Origin: Thermococcus sp. CX2
Lineage (GTDB): Archaea > Methanobacteriota_B > Thermococci > Thermococcales > Thermococcaceae
DNA: 64,000 nucleotides
Direction of reading: 5' to 3'
Assembly (NCBI RefSeq): GCF_012027555.1
Contig: NZ_SNUQ01000006.1
Location: 1 to 64,000 of the forward strand
Of this stretch, positions 46,531-57,051 are shown piece by piece; position 1 is the stretch's first letter; each line of letters begins with the position of its first letter. Position numbers and translations under genes: made by a program. The notes beneath the pieces were generated by a model, which saw nothing but the letters and a program-made list of their open reading frames with translations, ran no database searches and was not told the origin of the DNA.

Positions 46531-47424
46531 CTATACCTCCCTCACCATTTTTGCTAGTACGTTCAATGTCAGTCCAGCAACGAACAGCTGGATTCCGATT
46601 ATCGCGAAGATCCCTGAGCCGATGGCGGGGGTAAGATAGACGGTGCCCTCCCCGTAGTAGGGCAGGAAGGCGAGGTATCCGAGAATTATGGCAGCAAGGA
46701 ATGAGATGAGGCTCAGCATCCCGAAGAGCAGGAGCGGTCTCCTATACCCTATTAAGCTCACAAGATCCGTCAGCACCCCAAACCCGTGAGCCAGGGGGTT
46801 CTTCTTGTGCTTGTTCGGGACGTCGTACCTGACGGTTATCGGCACTTCGGTGATCCTCACGCCCTTCTCCGCCAGGTACACCAGCATGTCGCTCTCCACG
46901 CTGTAGCCGTTGCTGTTGATTTTCATCAACTCACTTAGGGCTTTTTTGTTCATGGCCCGGAAGCCCGACTGAGAATCGGTGATCTTCAGCGTCCCGTTCA
47001 GGCTCATGTTTGTAGTGGTGTTCAGCACCCACAGGCCGAACCTTCTGTAGAAGGGGATGTTCTTCTTGGCCCCGTCCAGGAACCGTGACCCTATGACCAT
47101 GTCGGCCTCATCGTTCAGAATGGGCTCCAGCAGCTTGGGGATCTCTTCAGGATTGTGCTGGCCGTCGGCATCCAAACACACCACGACGTCGTAGCCTTTT
47201 TCCGCCGCGTACTTGAAGGCCGTCTTAAGGGCTTGGGCTTTCCCCATGTTCTGGGAGTGCTTTATCACGTGAGCTCCGGCAGAAATGGCGATGTCATAAG
47301 TCTTGTCCTTGCTTCCATCATCGACGACAAGAACGTCACCATACCTTCTAGAAAGGGCAACGACTGAGCCTATCGTCAGCTCCTCATTGTAGGCTGGAAT
47401 AGCTATCAAGATATTATGTGACAT
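46531..47424 (-). CDS. Dolichol-phosphate mannosyltransferase-like GT2 with C-terminal membrane helices
   Basis: A GT2 enzyme of the DPM1/DolP-glycosyltransferase group: ILIAIPAYNEELTIGSVV, VVDDGSKDKT, VVCLDADGQHNPEEIP with the DxD (about 85-100), and SGFRAMNKKAL. Two C-terminal helices (PLLLFGMLSLISFLAAIILGYLAF in part, and IFAIIGIQLFVAGL) anchor it. It charges polyprenyl phosphate with a sugar that the GT-C enzymes use. ATG 47424 follows GGTGGGAGTT. Its base composition is like the chromosome, unlike the AT-rich genes downstream, so it marks the island edge. Confidence 0.87.
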   Translation of the reverse strand: MSHNILIAIPAYNEELTIGSVVALSRRYGDVLVVDDGSKDKTYDIAISAGAHVIKHSQNMGKAQALKTAFKYAAEKGYDVVVCLDADGQHNPEEIPKLLEPILNDEADMVIGSRFLDGAKKNIPFYRRFGLWVLNTTTNMSLNGTLKITDSQSGFRAMNKKALSELMKINSNGYSVESDMLVYLAEKGVRITEVPITVRYDVPNKHKKNPLAHGFGVLTDLVSLIGYRRPLLLFGMLSLISFLAAIILGYLAFLPYYGEGTVYLTPAIGSGIFAIIGIQLFVAGLTLNVLAKMVREV

Positions 47425-47499
47425 AACTCCCACCGGTGAGACTGTTGCAGTATATCCAAATTTTAGTAGTACTATTGATGATTCAAAATAGCTATACAC

Positions 47500-47775
47500 A
47501 TTGGATTCAGTAGCCTTTTGTTAATATACTCCTTATACTATTTTAAGTTTTTCTAACTGTGGGGATATTCAAGTTTGCACATAAAACGTCACTTATGATG
47601 AAATCGTTCTAGAATGGTGTTAAATGTGAAGCAATATTGGATTCATTGATACATTTTTCCCAAGATTCAATCTGAAACTTGAATTTAATTAACATTTTTT
47701 CCCGCCAATACCACGCGGGTCTGTCCCACAGTACAACTATCGAAAAAATACGAAGAATAAGAGCTTCGGCATGGC
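47500..47775. other. AT-rich intergenic region upstream of the glycan operon
   Basis: About 280 bases with no supportable gene. On the minus strand CTTAAAATAG (about 47540) and GTATATTAAC (about 47520) are possible TATA elements for the operon that starts at 47424. No repeat stands out. Confidence 0.35.
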
Positions 47776-48558
47776 CTAGTTTAGCATAAATGCCATTCTT
47801 ATCCTGCCGCGCCTCGTCTCGACCTCAACCCAGTCGCCGTCGGCTATGCCAAGCCTCTCGGCGTCGCGCTCGTTTATCAGAACCCTCGGCTCCCCCATGA
47901 GCTTGATCAGCACTGGGCTTCTCAGCGCCATCTCGCCTGTGTTGTAGTTGCTTATGAGCCTCACAGTCGTCAGGACGAATGGGTAAGCCCGTCGGGCGTC
48001 TCCCAGGGTGCTATCTGCTCGACAGCTATAAGGCGGGCCTTGCCATCCGGCGTCACGAACTCCCACGTGTGTAGCCTCTTCTGGGGCAGAAAGATTCCGT
48101 CGCCGGATTTCGGCTCCTCGACGGTCCTCTCCTCAAGCTCGGGGAACAGGCGGAAGTATTCGGCCGTTATCTCCTCGACACTCGAGTAGTCAAAGCCCAG
48201 CGAGCCTAAAGCCCTTCCGAGCATCGTTAGAATCTCCCAGTCGGGCTTTGAATCTCCTAGAGGCTCGTAGACTTTGTGGCTCCACTGAATCTTCCTCTCG
48301 CTTTCATGTAGGAGCCGTCCTTTTCGCAGAAGGCACTGGCCGGAAGGATATAATGGGCGTAGCGAGCTGTCCTCGTCATGAATATGCCTTGGACGACGAG
48401 CAGGTCAAGCTTTCTCAGGGCCTCTCTAACCTTCATGAAGTTGGCCTCGCTTACGGCAGGATTTTCACCGACGATGTACAGAGCTCTGACGTCTCCGTTC
48501 CTTATCGCGTCCCAGAGCTCCGTGAGATAAAGTCTCCTCTCCGTCGGCAGATCCTACC
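47776..48558 (-). pseudogene. Truncated, frameshifted molybdopterin oxidoreductase (formate dehydrogenase alpha type)
   Basis: The C-terminal third of a bis-MGD oxidoreductase in three frames. The first runs LYLTELWDAIRNGDVRALYIVGENPA to FCEKDGSYMKA (read in parts; about 48556 to 48312). A one-base loss after SYM shifts to a second frame through KIQWSHKVYEPLG, then LGRALGSLGFDYSSVEE and TWEFVTPDGKARLI. A second shift near 48000 leads to YPFVLTTVRLISNYNTGE and RVLINERDAERLGIADGDWV, the dinucleotide-binding domain. The N-terminal iron-sulfur and catalytic parts are absent and the end is cut. It sits between the glycan island and pdxT. Confidence 0.85.
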
Positions 48559-48623
48559 ACCGATAAACAAATTGCGGCAAAAGATAAAAAGTTTCTAGCC
48601 AAAATATACGAAAATTTGTTAAA

Positions 48624-49217
48624 TTAAAGAACCTTCCTCAGGAGGTACTCGTGAAGCCTCGTGTCATCGGTCAGCTCGGGGTGGAAGGCCAGGCCTATGA
48701 TGTTCCCCTGCTCAACACCTACCACTTCCTCACCGTGCCAGGCTATCGGCTTGACCTTATCACCCAGAAGCTCAACTATCCTCGGCGCGCGGATGAAAAC
48801 ACCTGGGAACGGTTCATCACTGAAGGACAGCTTTAACGGGGCCTCGAAGCTGTCTACCTGCCTGCCGTAGGCGTTTCTGTTAACCCTGACGTCAAGGAGC
48901 TCCAGAAAGCGCTGCCCCTCAACGGCTCCCTCAACCTCCTTGGCCAGGAGTATCAGCCCAGCGCAGGTGCCCATTATGGGCAAACCTTCCTCACCGAGCT
49001 TTTTCACCTCATCAAAGAGGCCGTTCTCCAGCATCAGCCTCGAGATGGTCGTGCTCTCCCCGCCAGGGATTATTATCCCATCAATGCCCTCAAGCTGGCT
49101 CGGCTTCCTCAGCCAGAAAGCATCCCCCTCGACGCCGAGCTTTTCCAAAGCCCTTTTTGTTGCGTCGATGTGCTCGCTCACAGCCCCCTGAACACCTATG
49201 ACACCTATCCTGAGCAC
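48624..49217 (-). CDS. pdxT: Pyridoxal 5'-phosphate synthase, glutaminase subunit
   Basis: Supplies ammonia from glutamine to PdxS. A class I amidotransferase fold with GVQGAVSEH (about 7), PGGESTTI (about 45), the nucleophile Cys in MGTCAGLILLA (about 80) and the His/Glu pair in FHPELTDD (about 170). I start at GTG 49217 after GGGGGTGGG; the longer frame would overlap pdxS and add unrelated residues. It lies 34 bases downstream of pdxS, forming the usual operon. Confidence 0.95.
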   Translation of the reverse strand: MLRIGVIGVQGAVSEHIDATKRALEKLGVEGDAFWLRKPSQLEGIDGIIIPGGESTTISRLMLENGLFDEVKKLGEEGLPIMGTCAGLILLAKEVEGAVEGQRFLELLDVRVNRNAYGRQVDSFEAPLKLSFSDEPFPGVFIRAPRIVELLGDKVKPIAWHGEEVVGVEQGNIIGLAFHPELTDDTRLHEYLLRKVL

Positions 49218-49251
49218 AATCCCACCCCCAGAGGAACAAAAGGGAAAAAGC

Positions 49252-50259
49252 TCAAACGCCCCTCTCCTCGAGGCGGACCTCGAGCTCCTCAATCTCCAGA
49301 CCCTTCATGGGCTCTCCAAGCTCCTTGCTTATCTCCACGAGAACATCTGGCTCATCCCAGTGGTTTACAGCTTCGACTATGGCCTGGGCCATCTTCTCTG
49401 GGTTGGAGCTCTTGAAGATTCCGCTACCGACGAAGACTCCATCCATACCCATCTGCATCATCAGGGCAGCGTCGGCTGGAGTGGCAACTCCTCCGGCGGC
49501 GAAGTTAACAACTGGGAGCCTTCCGAGATTCTTTATCTCCAGGAGAATCTTGTAGAGACCGTCAACAATCTCGCGGTAGGTGTAGTCCCCATAAACCGGC
49601 TCGTTCTCGAGGATCCTCTCTGGAAGGCCGCTTATCTCCCTTATCTGCCTGGCCAGCCTGAGGTAGGGCTCGGCGAACTTTTCAGCCACGGCGTAGACCT
49701 GCTCGTCCGTCATCCTCTGAATCAGCCTTATGTTGTCGCTGACGAGGCGAACGTGCCTTACCGCTTCGACAATGTTGCCTGTTCCGGCCTCGCCCTTGGT
49801 CCTTATCATGGCGGAGCCTTCCCATATCCTCCTGACGGCCTCTCCGAGATTCCTCGCTCCACAGACGAAGGGAACGTGGAACTCCCTCTTGTCTATGTGG
49901 AAGAACGGGTCCGCTGGGGTTAAAACCTCGCTCTCGTCTATCATGTCGACGCCAAGGGCCTCCAGGGCTTTAGCCTCGGCGACGTGGCCGATTCTGACCT
50001 TGGCCATAACCGGTATGGTCACGGCGTCCATTATCTCCTGTATCTTTTCCACTGGGGCCATCCTCGCCACTCCGCCGGCTTTCCTTATGTCGGCTGGAAC
50101 CTTGTGGAGAGCCATCACAGCGACGGCGCCGGCTTCCTCCGCTATTCTGGCCTGTTCCGCGTTGGTGACATCCATTATCACTCCGCCCTTAACCATCTTG
50201 GCAAAACCGCGCTTCAGCCTCTCGGTACCCTTGGCTTCAATAACGTGAAGCTTCCCCAT
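49252..50259 (-). CDS. pdxS: Pyridoxal 5'-phosphate synthase, lyase subunit
   Basis: Builds PLP from ribose 5-phosphate, glyceraldehyde 3-phosphate and ammonia. It has the TIM-barrel sequence [16 protein letters not shown] (catalytic Lys and Asp near residues 20-30), [24 protein letters not shown] (in part) and the phosphate loop [20 protein letters not shown] (in part). Length of 335 is that of the archaeal form. ATG 50259 follows AGGTGATTGCC. The 128 bases upstream contain its promoter and separate it from nadC. Confidence 0.97.
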   Translation of the reverse strand: MGKLHVIEAKGTERLKRGFAKMVKGGVIMDVTNAEQARIAEEAGAVAVMALHKVPADIRKAGGVARMAPVEKIQEIMDAVTIPVMAKVRIGHVAEAKALEALGVDMIDESEVLTPADPFFHIDKREFHVPFVCGARNLGEAVRRIWEGSAMIRTKGEAGTGNIVEAVRHVRLVSDNIRLIQRMTDEQVYAVAEKFAEPYLRLARQIREISGLPERILENEPVYGDYTYREIVDGLYKILLEIKNLGRLPVVNFAAGGVATPADAALMMQMGMDGVFVGSGIFKSSNPEKMAQAIVEAVNHWDEPDVLVEISKELGEPMKGLEIEELEVRLEERGV

Positions 50260-50387
50260 GGCAATCACCTTTTTAGGTTGTGGCCTGCAATAATCTCAAG
50301 GAAAAACTTGAATATAAGCCTTGCCACTGGGGTGCCCGCGGGTTGCTGAAAAATCTTCGGGGAAGAGCGAAAAGATGGAAGAAAACG

Positions 50388-51221
50388 CTAAAGTCTCTCC
50401 ACGATTTCGAGGCTCACGTCGAAGTTCCTGACGGAATGCGTTAGAGCGCCGAGGCTTATGACGTCGATATCGAGTTTCGCGTACTCCTCGATGTTCTCCT
50501 CGGTTATGCCGCCCGAGACCTCTATCTTAACTCTCTCCCTGAGCCCTTCCCTCTTGAGGGCTTCTAAAACCTCGGCTATTTCCTCAGGCTTCATGTTGTC
50601 GAGCATCACAACGTCGGCACCTGCTCTGGCCGCTTTAAGGGCGTCCTCGAGGGTCTCGACCTCGACCTCGACGACTTTGTAGACGCTGAAGACCTTGGCG
50701 CGCCTTATAGCTTCTTCCAGGGGAACAAGAGCCAGGTGGTTGTCCTTTATGAGTACGGCATCGCTAAGGGAAAAGCGGTGGGGCTCACCGCCGCCGATGA
50801 GTATCGCCCTCTTGTCTATCGGCTTGAGGAGGGTTTTTCTCGTTCCGGCAATGCGAACTTTCGGGTTTACCGTCCTCACCTTCTCAACCAGCTTCCTGAC
50901 TTCGGTCGCTATGCCGCTCATCCTGCCCATAACGTTCAACGCTGTCCTCTCGACGAGAAGTATTGCCCTCGCGTTCCCTTCGAGCTCAAGGAGAACGTCG
51001 CCCCTCTTTACGGCCTCGCCGTCCCTCTTCCTGACCTCAACTTTAACCCCAAAGTGCTCGAAGAGGGCCTTAGCTTCCTCAACGCCCGCTATTATTCCTT
51101 CCTGCTTCGCGATGATTACGGCCCTGGCTTTCATGCCCTCCGGAATAACCGCCTCGCTCGTGACGTCGCCAAAGGGGGCATCCTCCTCGATGAAGCGCAG
51201 GAGATAATTGAGGGGAACCAT
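50388..51221 (-). CDS. nadC: Nicotinate-nucleotide pyrophosphorylase (quinolinate phosphoribosyltransferase)
   Basis: Converts quinolinate and PRPP to nicotinate mononucleotide. It opens LLRFIEEDAPFGDVTSE, then VERTALNVMGRMSGIAT (about 100), AGTRKTLLKPIDKRAILIGGG (in part, about 130) and VSGGITEENIEEYA (about 235). A normal 277 residues. ATG 51221 follows GGTGATG; other ATG codons lie within that site. Downstream of nadA by 60 bases in the NAD operon. Confidence 0.95.
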   Translation of the reverse strand: MVPLNYLLRFIEEDAPFGDVTSEAVIPEGMKARAVIIAKQEGIIAGVEEAKALFEHFGVKVEVRKRDGEAVKRGDVLLELEGNARAILLVERTALNVMGRMSGIATEVRKLVEKVRTVNPKVRIAGTRKTLLKPIDKRAILIGGGEPHRFSLSDAVLIKDNHLALVPLEEAIRRAKVFSVYKVVEVEVETLEDALKAARAGADVVMLDNMKPEEIAEVLEALKREGLRERVKIEVSGGITEENIEEYAKLDIDVISLGALTHSVRNFDVSLEIVERL

Positions 51222-51281
51222 CATCATCACCAGCACCAGTTAAGAGGTAAAGAAACCGGGAAAGTTTCCCTCCCCACCGAA

Positions 51282-52190
51282 CTAACTCAGCTCCAGCATT
51301 CTTTCTATTGCTCTCCTTGCCTTCTCCGCGATTTCCTCAGGTACCGTAACCTCATACTTCATGTCCCTGAGCGACTCGTAGATGTGGTTGAGCGTTATCG
51401 CCTTCATGCCGATGCAGATGGCGTCTTCTTTAGCCGGATGGAACTTGATGTCCGGATAGAGCTTCTGAAGGCGGTAAACCATCTCCCTCTCCGTGAAGAC
51501 CACCCACTCGTCGTGCTCGGGGGCGCGCCTTATCATTCCGCCCGTGGAGACTATGATGTCGGCCCTCTCCTGTACCTCTGGCTCGCATTCCGGGTGAACC
51601 ATCAGCTTGGCGTTGGGGTAGAGCTTTCTCGCGCGCTCGACATCCTCAAGGGTGAACTGCCTGTGCACGTAACAGTGGCCGTACTCAGGAACGGGGATGA
51701 CCTTCTTGCCGGTCATCTTTGCCACATAACTCGCGAGGTTCTTGTCCGGACCAAAGATGATGACGTCCGAGTCGAGCTTCTCGACTATTTTGACAGCGTT
51801 GGCAGAGGTAACCGTAACGTCAGCGTAGGCCTTGGTCTCGGCGGTGGTGTTTACGTAGAGAACCACCGGCGCGTCCGGGTACTGCTCCTTGGCCTTGAGG
51901 ATGTGCTCCACCTTGAGCATGTTGGCCATCGCGCAGGTTGCCCTCCTCGCTGGCAGCAGGACGGTCTTCTCCGGATTGAGGATTTTGGCAGTTTCAGCCA
52001 TAAAGTCGACGCCCGCAAAAACTATGACGTCCGCATCAACGTTAACAGCTTTCCTCGCGAGCTCAAGGCTGTCACCTAGGAAGTCCGCTATGTCCTGAAT
52101 CTCGGGCAACTGGTAGTTGTGGGCCATGATTATGGCATTCTTCTCCTCTTTGAGGCGTTCAATCTCCCTAACGAGCTCCTCCATTTTCAT
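51282..52190 (-). CDS. nadA: Quinolinate synthase
   Basis: Condenses iminoaspartate and dihydroxyacetone phosphate into quinolinate using a [4Fe-4S] cluster. The three cluster Cys are in ATCAMANM (about 83), HPECEPE (about 170) and AICIGMKAI (about 257). [15 protein letters not shown] opens the first domain. 302 residues, the usual archaeal length. GGTGAGAGC precedes ATG 52190. It follows the DUF401 permease by 45 bases. Confidence 0.96.
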   Translation of the reverse strand: MKMEELVREIERLKEEKNAIIMAHNYQLPEIQDIADFLGDSLELARKAVNVDADVIVFAGVDFMAETAKILNPEKTVLLPARRATCAMANMLKVEHILKAKEQYPDAPVVLYVNTTAETKAYADVTVTSANAVKIVEKLDSDVIIFGPDKNLASYVAKMTGKKVIPVPEYGHCYVHRQFTLEDVERARKLYPNAKLMVHPECEPEVQERADIIVSTGGMIRRAPEHDEWVVFTEREMVYRLQKLYPDIKFHPAKEDAICIGMKAITLNHIYESLRDMKYEVTVPEEIAEKARRAIERMLELS

Positions 52191-52235
52191 GCTCTCACCT
52201 AGAGAATGCTATGCCCAGGGGTATAAAAGCTTGTT

Positions 52236-53432
52236 CTAAAGCACGACGGCGATGTAAAGAAGCCCGAGCAGGAAGAGGGCCAGAGCTGGAACCAGCAGCC
52301 TCAAATAGACCTTCCGGAGCTCGGCCCCGTAGTACTCGGCCGAGAAAACGAAGCAGAGATGGACGGGACTGAAGAGCATCCCCATGTAGCCGCTTAGATA
52401 GGCAAGGGCGACCCTGTCAAAGCTCGTGAAGAAGGGGAGCAACAGCGGAAAGGCCATGCCGACGTAGGCGAAGCTTATGCCCGTCATCAGGCCGACAACG
52501 AAGGGCGTCACCATGAGGACGAGGGTCACCGGGAGGTTCATGGCCAGCATGGCCTTTGGGAGGGCCTCCACGGCCCCCGTAACCTCAAGGACGTATTTGA
52601 AGTACATGACCGAAACGAGGAGGAAGATTATCTTGGGCTGGAGGGCATGAGCAATGACCTCTTTCAGGCTCACCCTCTTCAGGTTGGGAATGAGAGCCGA
52701 GAGGAAGCCGAGAAAAGCACCGTGGACCATGTCGATGCCCAGAACGATTGAAACGAGTATGATAACCAGTATGGGGTACGTGCTCTTCAGGAGGAGCTTT
52801 AGGCCGGTTCTGAAGTCACCCTCGCCACTCCCGTCATCCGGAAGGGGCCGAATCAGCATCAGGTAGCCGATGATGGCCATAAGAACCGTTAGGGGGAACA
52901 TCTTGGTGCTTATCTCTCTTATGGAAATCCCGACGATGGCGGAGGCGATTACTATGGCCTGGTACATCGGCCAGGAGTGCTCCCATATGTGCCTGAACCA
53001 GTAGTTGACCAGCGTCTTCTCTTCGGGCTTCATCTCAAGCCTGCCCGCGACAGGGTCTATCATGGGGGCCGAAACGAGGGCGCCAGCGGGCATCGGCATG
53101 AGGCCTATGAGGGCCGGAAGCATTGCCAGTGAGTACTTGGCCTTGGGGAAGAGGTTGCCCGCGGCGGCCTCCATATCCTTCAAATAGCCGATCTGTGAGA
53201 ACACCGAGGTCATCCCCATGATGAAGGCGATGATAAGTACGAGCCTGATGGTCTCCCAGGAGGTGGCAGAGTGGTAGAGGGCCATAACCGCATCGGAGGG
53301 GCTCATGCCGAACAGAAAGGTCAGAACAAGTGAGCCGACGAATATCGAGACGCCGATGTTGATTTTAAGCCAGATGAGGGCGATAACGACTGCGAAGGAG
53401 GCTATGAGGTAGAGGAGCTCCACCCGTTTCAC
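52236..53432 (-). CDS. DUF401 family membrane permease within the NAD operon
   Basis: A 398-residue protein with about 10-11 membrane helices of the ion-transporter-like DUF401 family (TIGR00529). Recognisable segments are LIGLMPMPAGALVSAPM (about 108) and NYWFRHIWEHSWPMY (about 143). It sits between nadB and nadA with gaps of about 40 bases, so it is cotranscribed with NAD synthesis. A role in taking up an acidic precursor such as aspartate or quinolinate is a guess from position. GTG start at 53432. Confidence 0.82.
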   Translation of the reverse strand: MKRVELLYLIASFAVVIALIWLKINIGVSIFVGSLVLTFLFGMSPSDAVMALYHSATSWETIRLVLIIAFIMGMTSVFSQIGYLKDMEAAAGNLFPKAKYSLAMLPALIGLMPMPAGALVSAPMIDPVAGRLEMKPEEKTLVNYWFRHIWEHSWPMYQAIVIASAIVGISIREISTKMFPLTVLMAIIGYLMLIRPLPDDGSGEGDFRTGLKLLLKSTYPILVIILVSIVLGIDMVHGAFLGFLSALIPNLKRVSLKEVIAHALQPKIIFLLVSVMYFKYVLEVTGAVEALPKAMLAMNLPVTLVLMVTPFVVGLMTGISFAYVGMAFPLLLPFFTSFDRVALAYLSGYMGMLFSPVHLCFVFSAEYYGAELRKVYLRLLVPALALFLLGLLYIAVVL

Positions 53433-53473
53433 CGGGTATGGTAAGGATTCGATGAGAATTTAAATGTTTGGGC

Positions 53474-54874
53474 TCAGAGCCTGCACCTCCCATCGAAGAA
53501 GCTCGGCCTCTCAAACTCCCTCCTCATGACGGGAAAGTCCTCGCGGTAGTGGCTCCCCCTGCTCTCCTCCCTTGCCAAAGCGCACTCAAGAACACCCTTC
53601 GCGAGCAGCTTAAGCCTTTCATCAGCCTCGATCTCATTAAGCTTTTCCAGGCCAGCCCTCAGGCCCTCGGCAGTCCTCACTATACCAGCGTGCTCCCACA
53701 GTATTTCCCTGAGGGCTTCAACATCGCCTAGAGAGTCGAAGGTGTAGGGAACCTCTGGAACCTCGCCAAGCCTCGGCCTATCTCTCGCTATGGTTCTGGC
53801 AACTTCAAGTCCGCTCACGATGCACTCCAGCAGGGAGTTGCTCGCCAGCCTGTTCGCCCCGTGGAAACCATTGCTCATAGCCTCGCCTATCGCGTAGAGG
53901 TTCTTAATGCCCGTACGATACCACAGGTCGACCGCTACCCCGCCGATGGTGTAGTGGGCTATTGGAAAGACTGGAATAAGATCCTTGGAGGGGTCTATGC
54001 CCTCCTTGATGAGGAAGGCGTATATCTGGGGGAACTTACGTTTGAAGTCCTCTATGCCAGTTGCATCGAGATAGACTCTCTTTCCAGCCTGCATCTGGTG
54101 GTATATGGCCCTCGCCACGATGTCCCTCGTGGAGAGCTCGTTCACGAAGCGCTCACCGTCATCCGTCACGAGCCTGGCCCCAGCCCCCCTGACGGCCTCA
54201 CTCACGAGCTTGACGCCCTCCTTCCCGATGAAGCCTGTGGGATGGAACTGGACGAACTCCAAGTCCCTTGCGGGAGCACCTTTTATGACGGCATCGCCTA
54301 TCAGCGTCCCGAGGTTGAGGGGCGAGCCGGCGGTATACTTGAACAGTGAAGCGAAGCCGCCCGTGGCCAGAAGGGTAGCGTCGAACTTCAGCAGCTCCCC
54401 ATCGAGAAAGACGCCGTAGGCTATACCATCTCTAACGGCGAGCTCTTCGGCAAGGCCTTCGACGAAGTTCACCCCATGTTCTCTTGCGGCCATATGGAGG
54501 AGCTTTATCAGGTGCTTTCCCGTCTCGTTCCTTATCGTGAAGACCCTGTGGAAGGAGTGTCCCCCCTCCGTCTCGTTGGCCTCGAACTCAAGACTGAGCG
54601 AGGTTAGAAAATCGTAAGCCTCGGAGGATTTTGTCACGACGTTCCAGACGACCTCTTCATCGTTGAGGTATTTGCCCGCCCTAACCGTGTCGAGGAAGTG
54701 AGCCCTAGGTGAATCTCCCTCAAGAATCGAGAAGGCTATCCCAGCCTGGGCAAGGTAGGAGTTGGTGTTTTTGAACCCCTTACCTATGACCGTGACGTCA
54801 AAACCTCTCCTCGCCAGGGCTATGGCGGCCGTTAAACCAGCTGCACCATCGCCGACGATTCCAACCTTCGTCAT
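53474..54874 (-). CDS. nadB: L-aspartate oxidase
   Basis: Oxidises aspartate to iminoaspartate, the first step of de novo NAD synthesis. FAD-binding GIVGDGAAGLTAA (about 4-16), substrate-site HSFHRVFT (about 105), RGAGARLVTDDGERF (about 230), HYTIGGVAVD (about 310) and GEAMSNGFHGANRLASNSLLE (in part, about 335) follow the succinate-dehydrogenase/NadB pattern. 466 residues is somewhat short, with a reduced C-terminal helical domain as in other Thermococcales (inference). ATG 54874 follows GGGGGAGAGC. First gene of the nadB-DUF401-nadA-nadC operon. Confidence 0.94.
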   Translation of the reverse strand: MTKVGIVGDGAAGLTAAIALARRGFDVTVIGKGFKNTNSYLAQAGIAFSILEGDSPRAHFLDTVRAGKYLNDEEVVWNVVTKSSEAYDFLTSLSLEFEANETEGGHSFHRVFTIRNETGKHLIKLLHMAAREHGVNFVEGLAEELAVRDGIAYGVFLDGELLKFDATLLATGGFASLFKYTAGSPLNLGTLIGDAVIKGAPARDLEFVQFHPTGFIGKEGVKLVSEAVRGAGARLVTDDGERFVNELSTRDIVARAIYHQMQAGKRVYLDATGIEDFKRKFPQIYAFLIKEGIDPSKDLIPVFPIAHYTIGGVAVDLWYRTGIKNLYAIGEAMSNGFHGANRLASNSLLECIVSGLEVARTIARDRPRLGEVPEVPYTFDSLGDVEALREILWEHAGIVRTAEGLRAGLEKLNEIEADERLKLLAKGVLECALAREESRGSHYREDFPVMRREFERPSFFDGRCRL

Positions 54875-54953
54875 GCTCTCCCCCATGGAGGCTCGAAAAG
54901 GTAGTTTATAACGGTTTTTGGAACCAAACGTGGACGAATAAAGGAAGAAAAGC

Positions 54954-56728
<1,775 letters not shown>

Positions 56729-57019
56729 TTGAAGGTGAGGAGCTTTAGTTTTGAGGAGATTTTGGGTGAAATACTGAAGGAAGGCCTTTTCTGGGCGGCC
56801 CTCGGAAGGCCGTCGGAAGTGATGCCGTTTCTGAGGGGCAAGCTTTTGAACAACGGGTACAGTGAAAGCACCAAGAGGGAGCTCGCGGATTTACTCAGGG
56901 AGCTGGAGATATTCTACAGCCGCGTCGCCTGCTGCGGCAGGATAGAAGAGCGGCACATGAAGGCGCTAAAATCCTTCCAAAGGGACATCATCGCAGTGAT
57001 TTCCTTTGAGAAGGCTTAG
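56729..57019 (+). CDS. Small hypothetical helical protein, 96 residues
   Basis: A soluble helical protein, LFWAALGRPSEVMPFLRGKLL then RELADLLRELEIFYSR, with a vicinal Cys pair (VACCGRIEERH, about 66). The start is uncertain: TTG 56729 after GGAAAGG, or GTG 56735 two codons later. No family recognised. It converges on the surface-protein gene at 57052 with a T-rich stretch between. Confidence 0.6.
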   Translation: MKVRSFSFEEILGEILKEGLFWAALGRPSEVMPFLRGKLLNNGYSESTKRELADLLRELEIFYSRVACCGRIEERHMKALKSFQRDIIAVISFEKA

Positions 57020-57051
57020 CTTTTTAACCCCTCTTCTCCTTGCTTGTCGTT

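Noticed and set aside
50736-52079. A 447-codon plus-strand frame across nadC and nadA
   Set aside because: It runs through two well-supported minus-strand genes and the gap between them; it is a codon-bias shadow.
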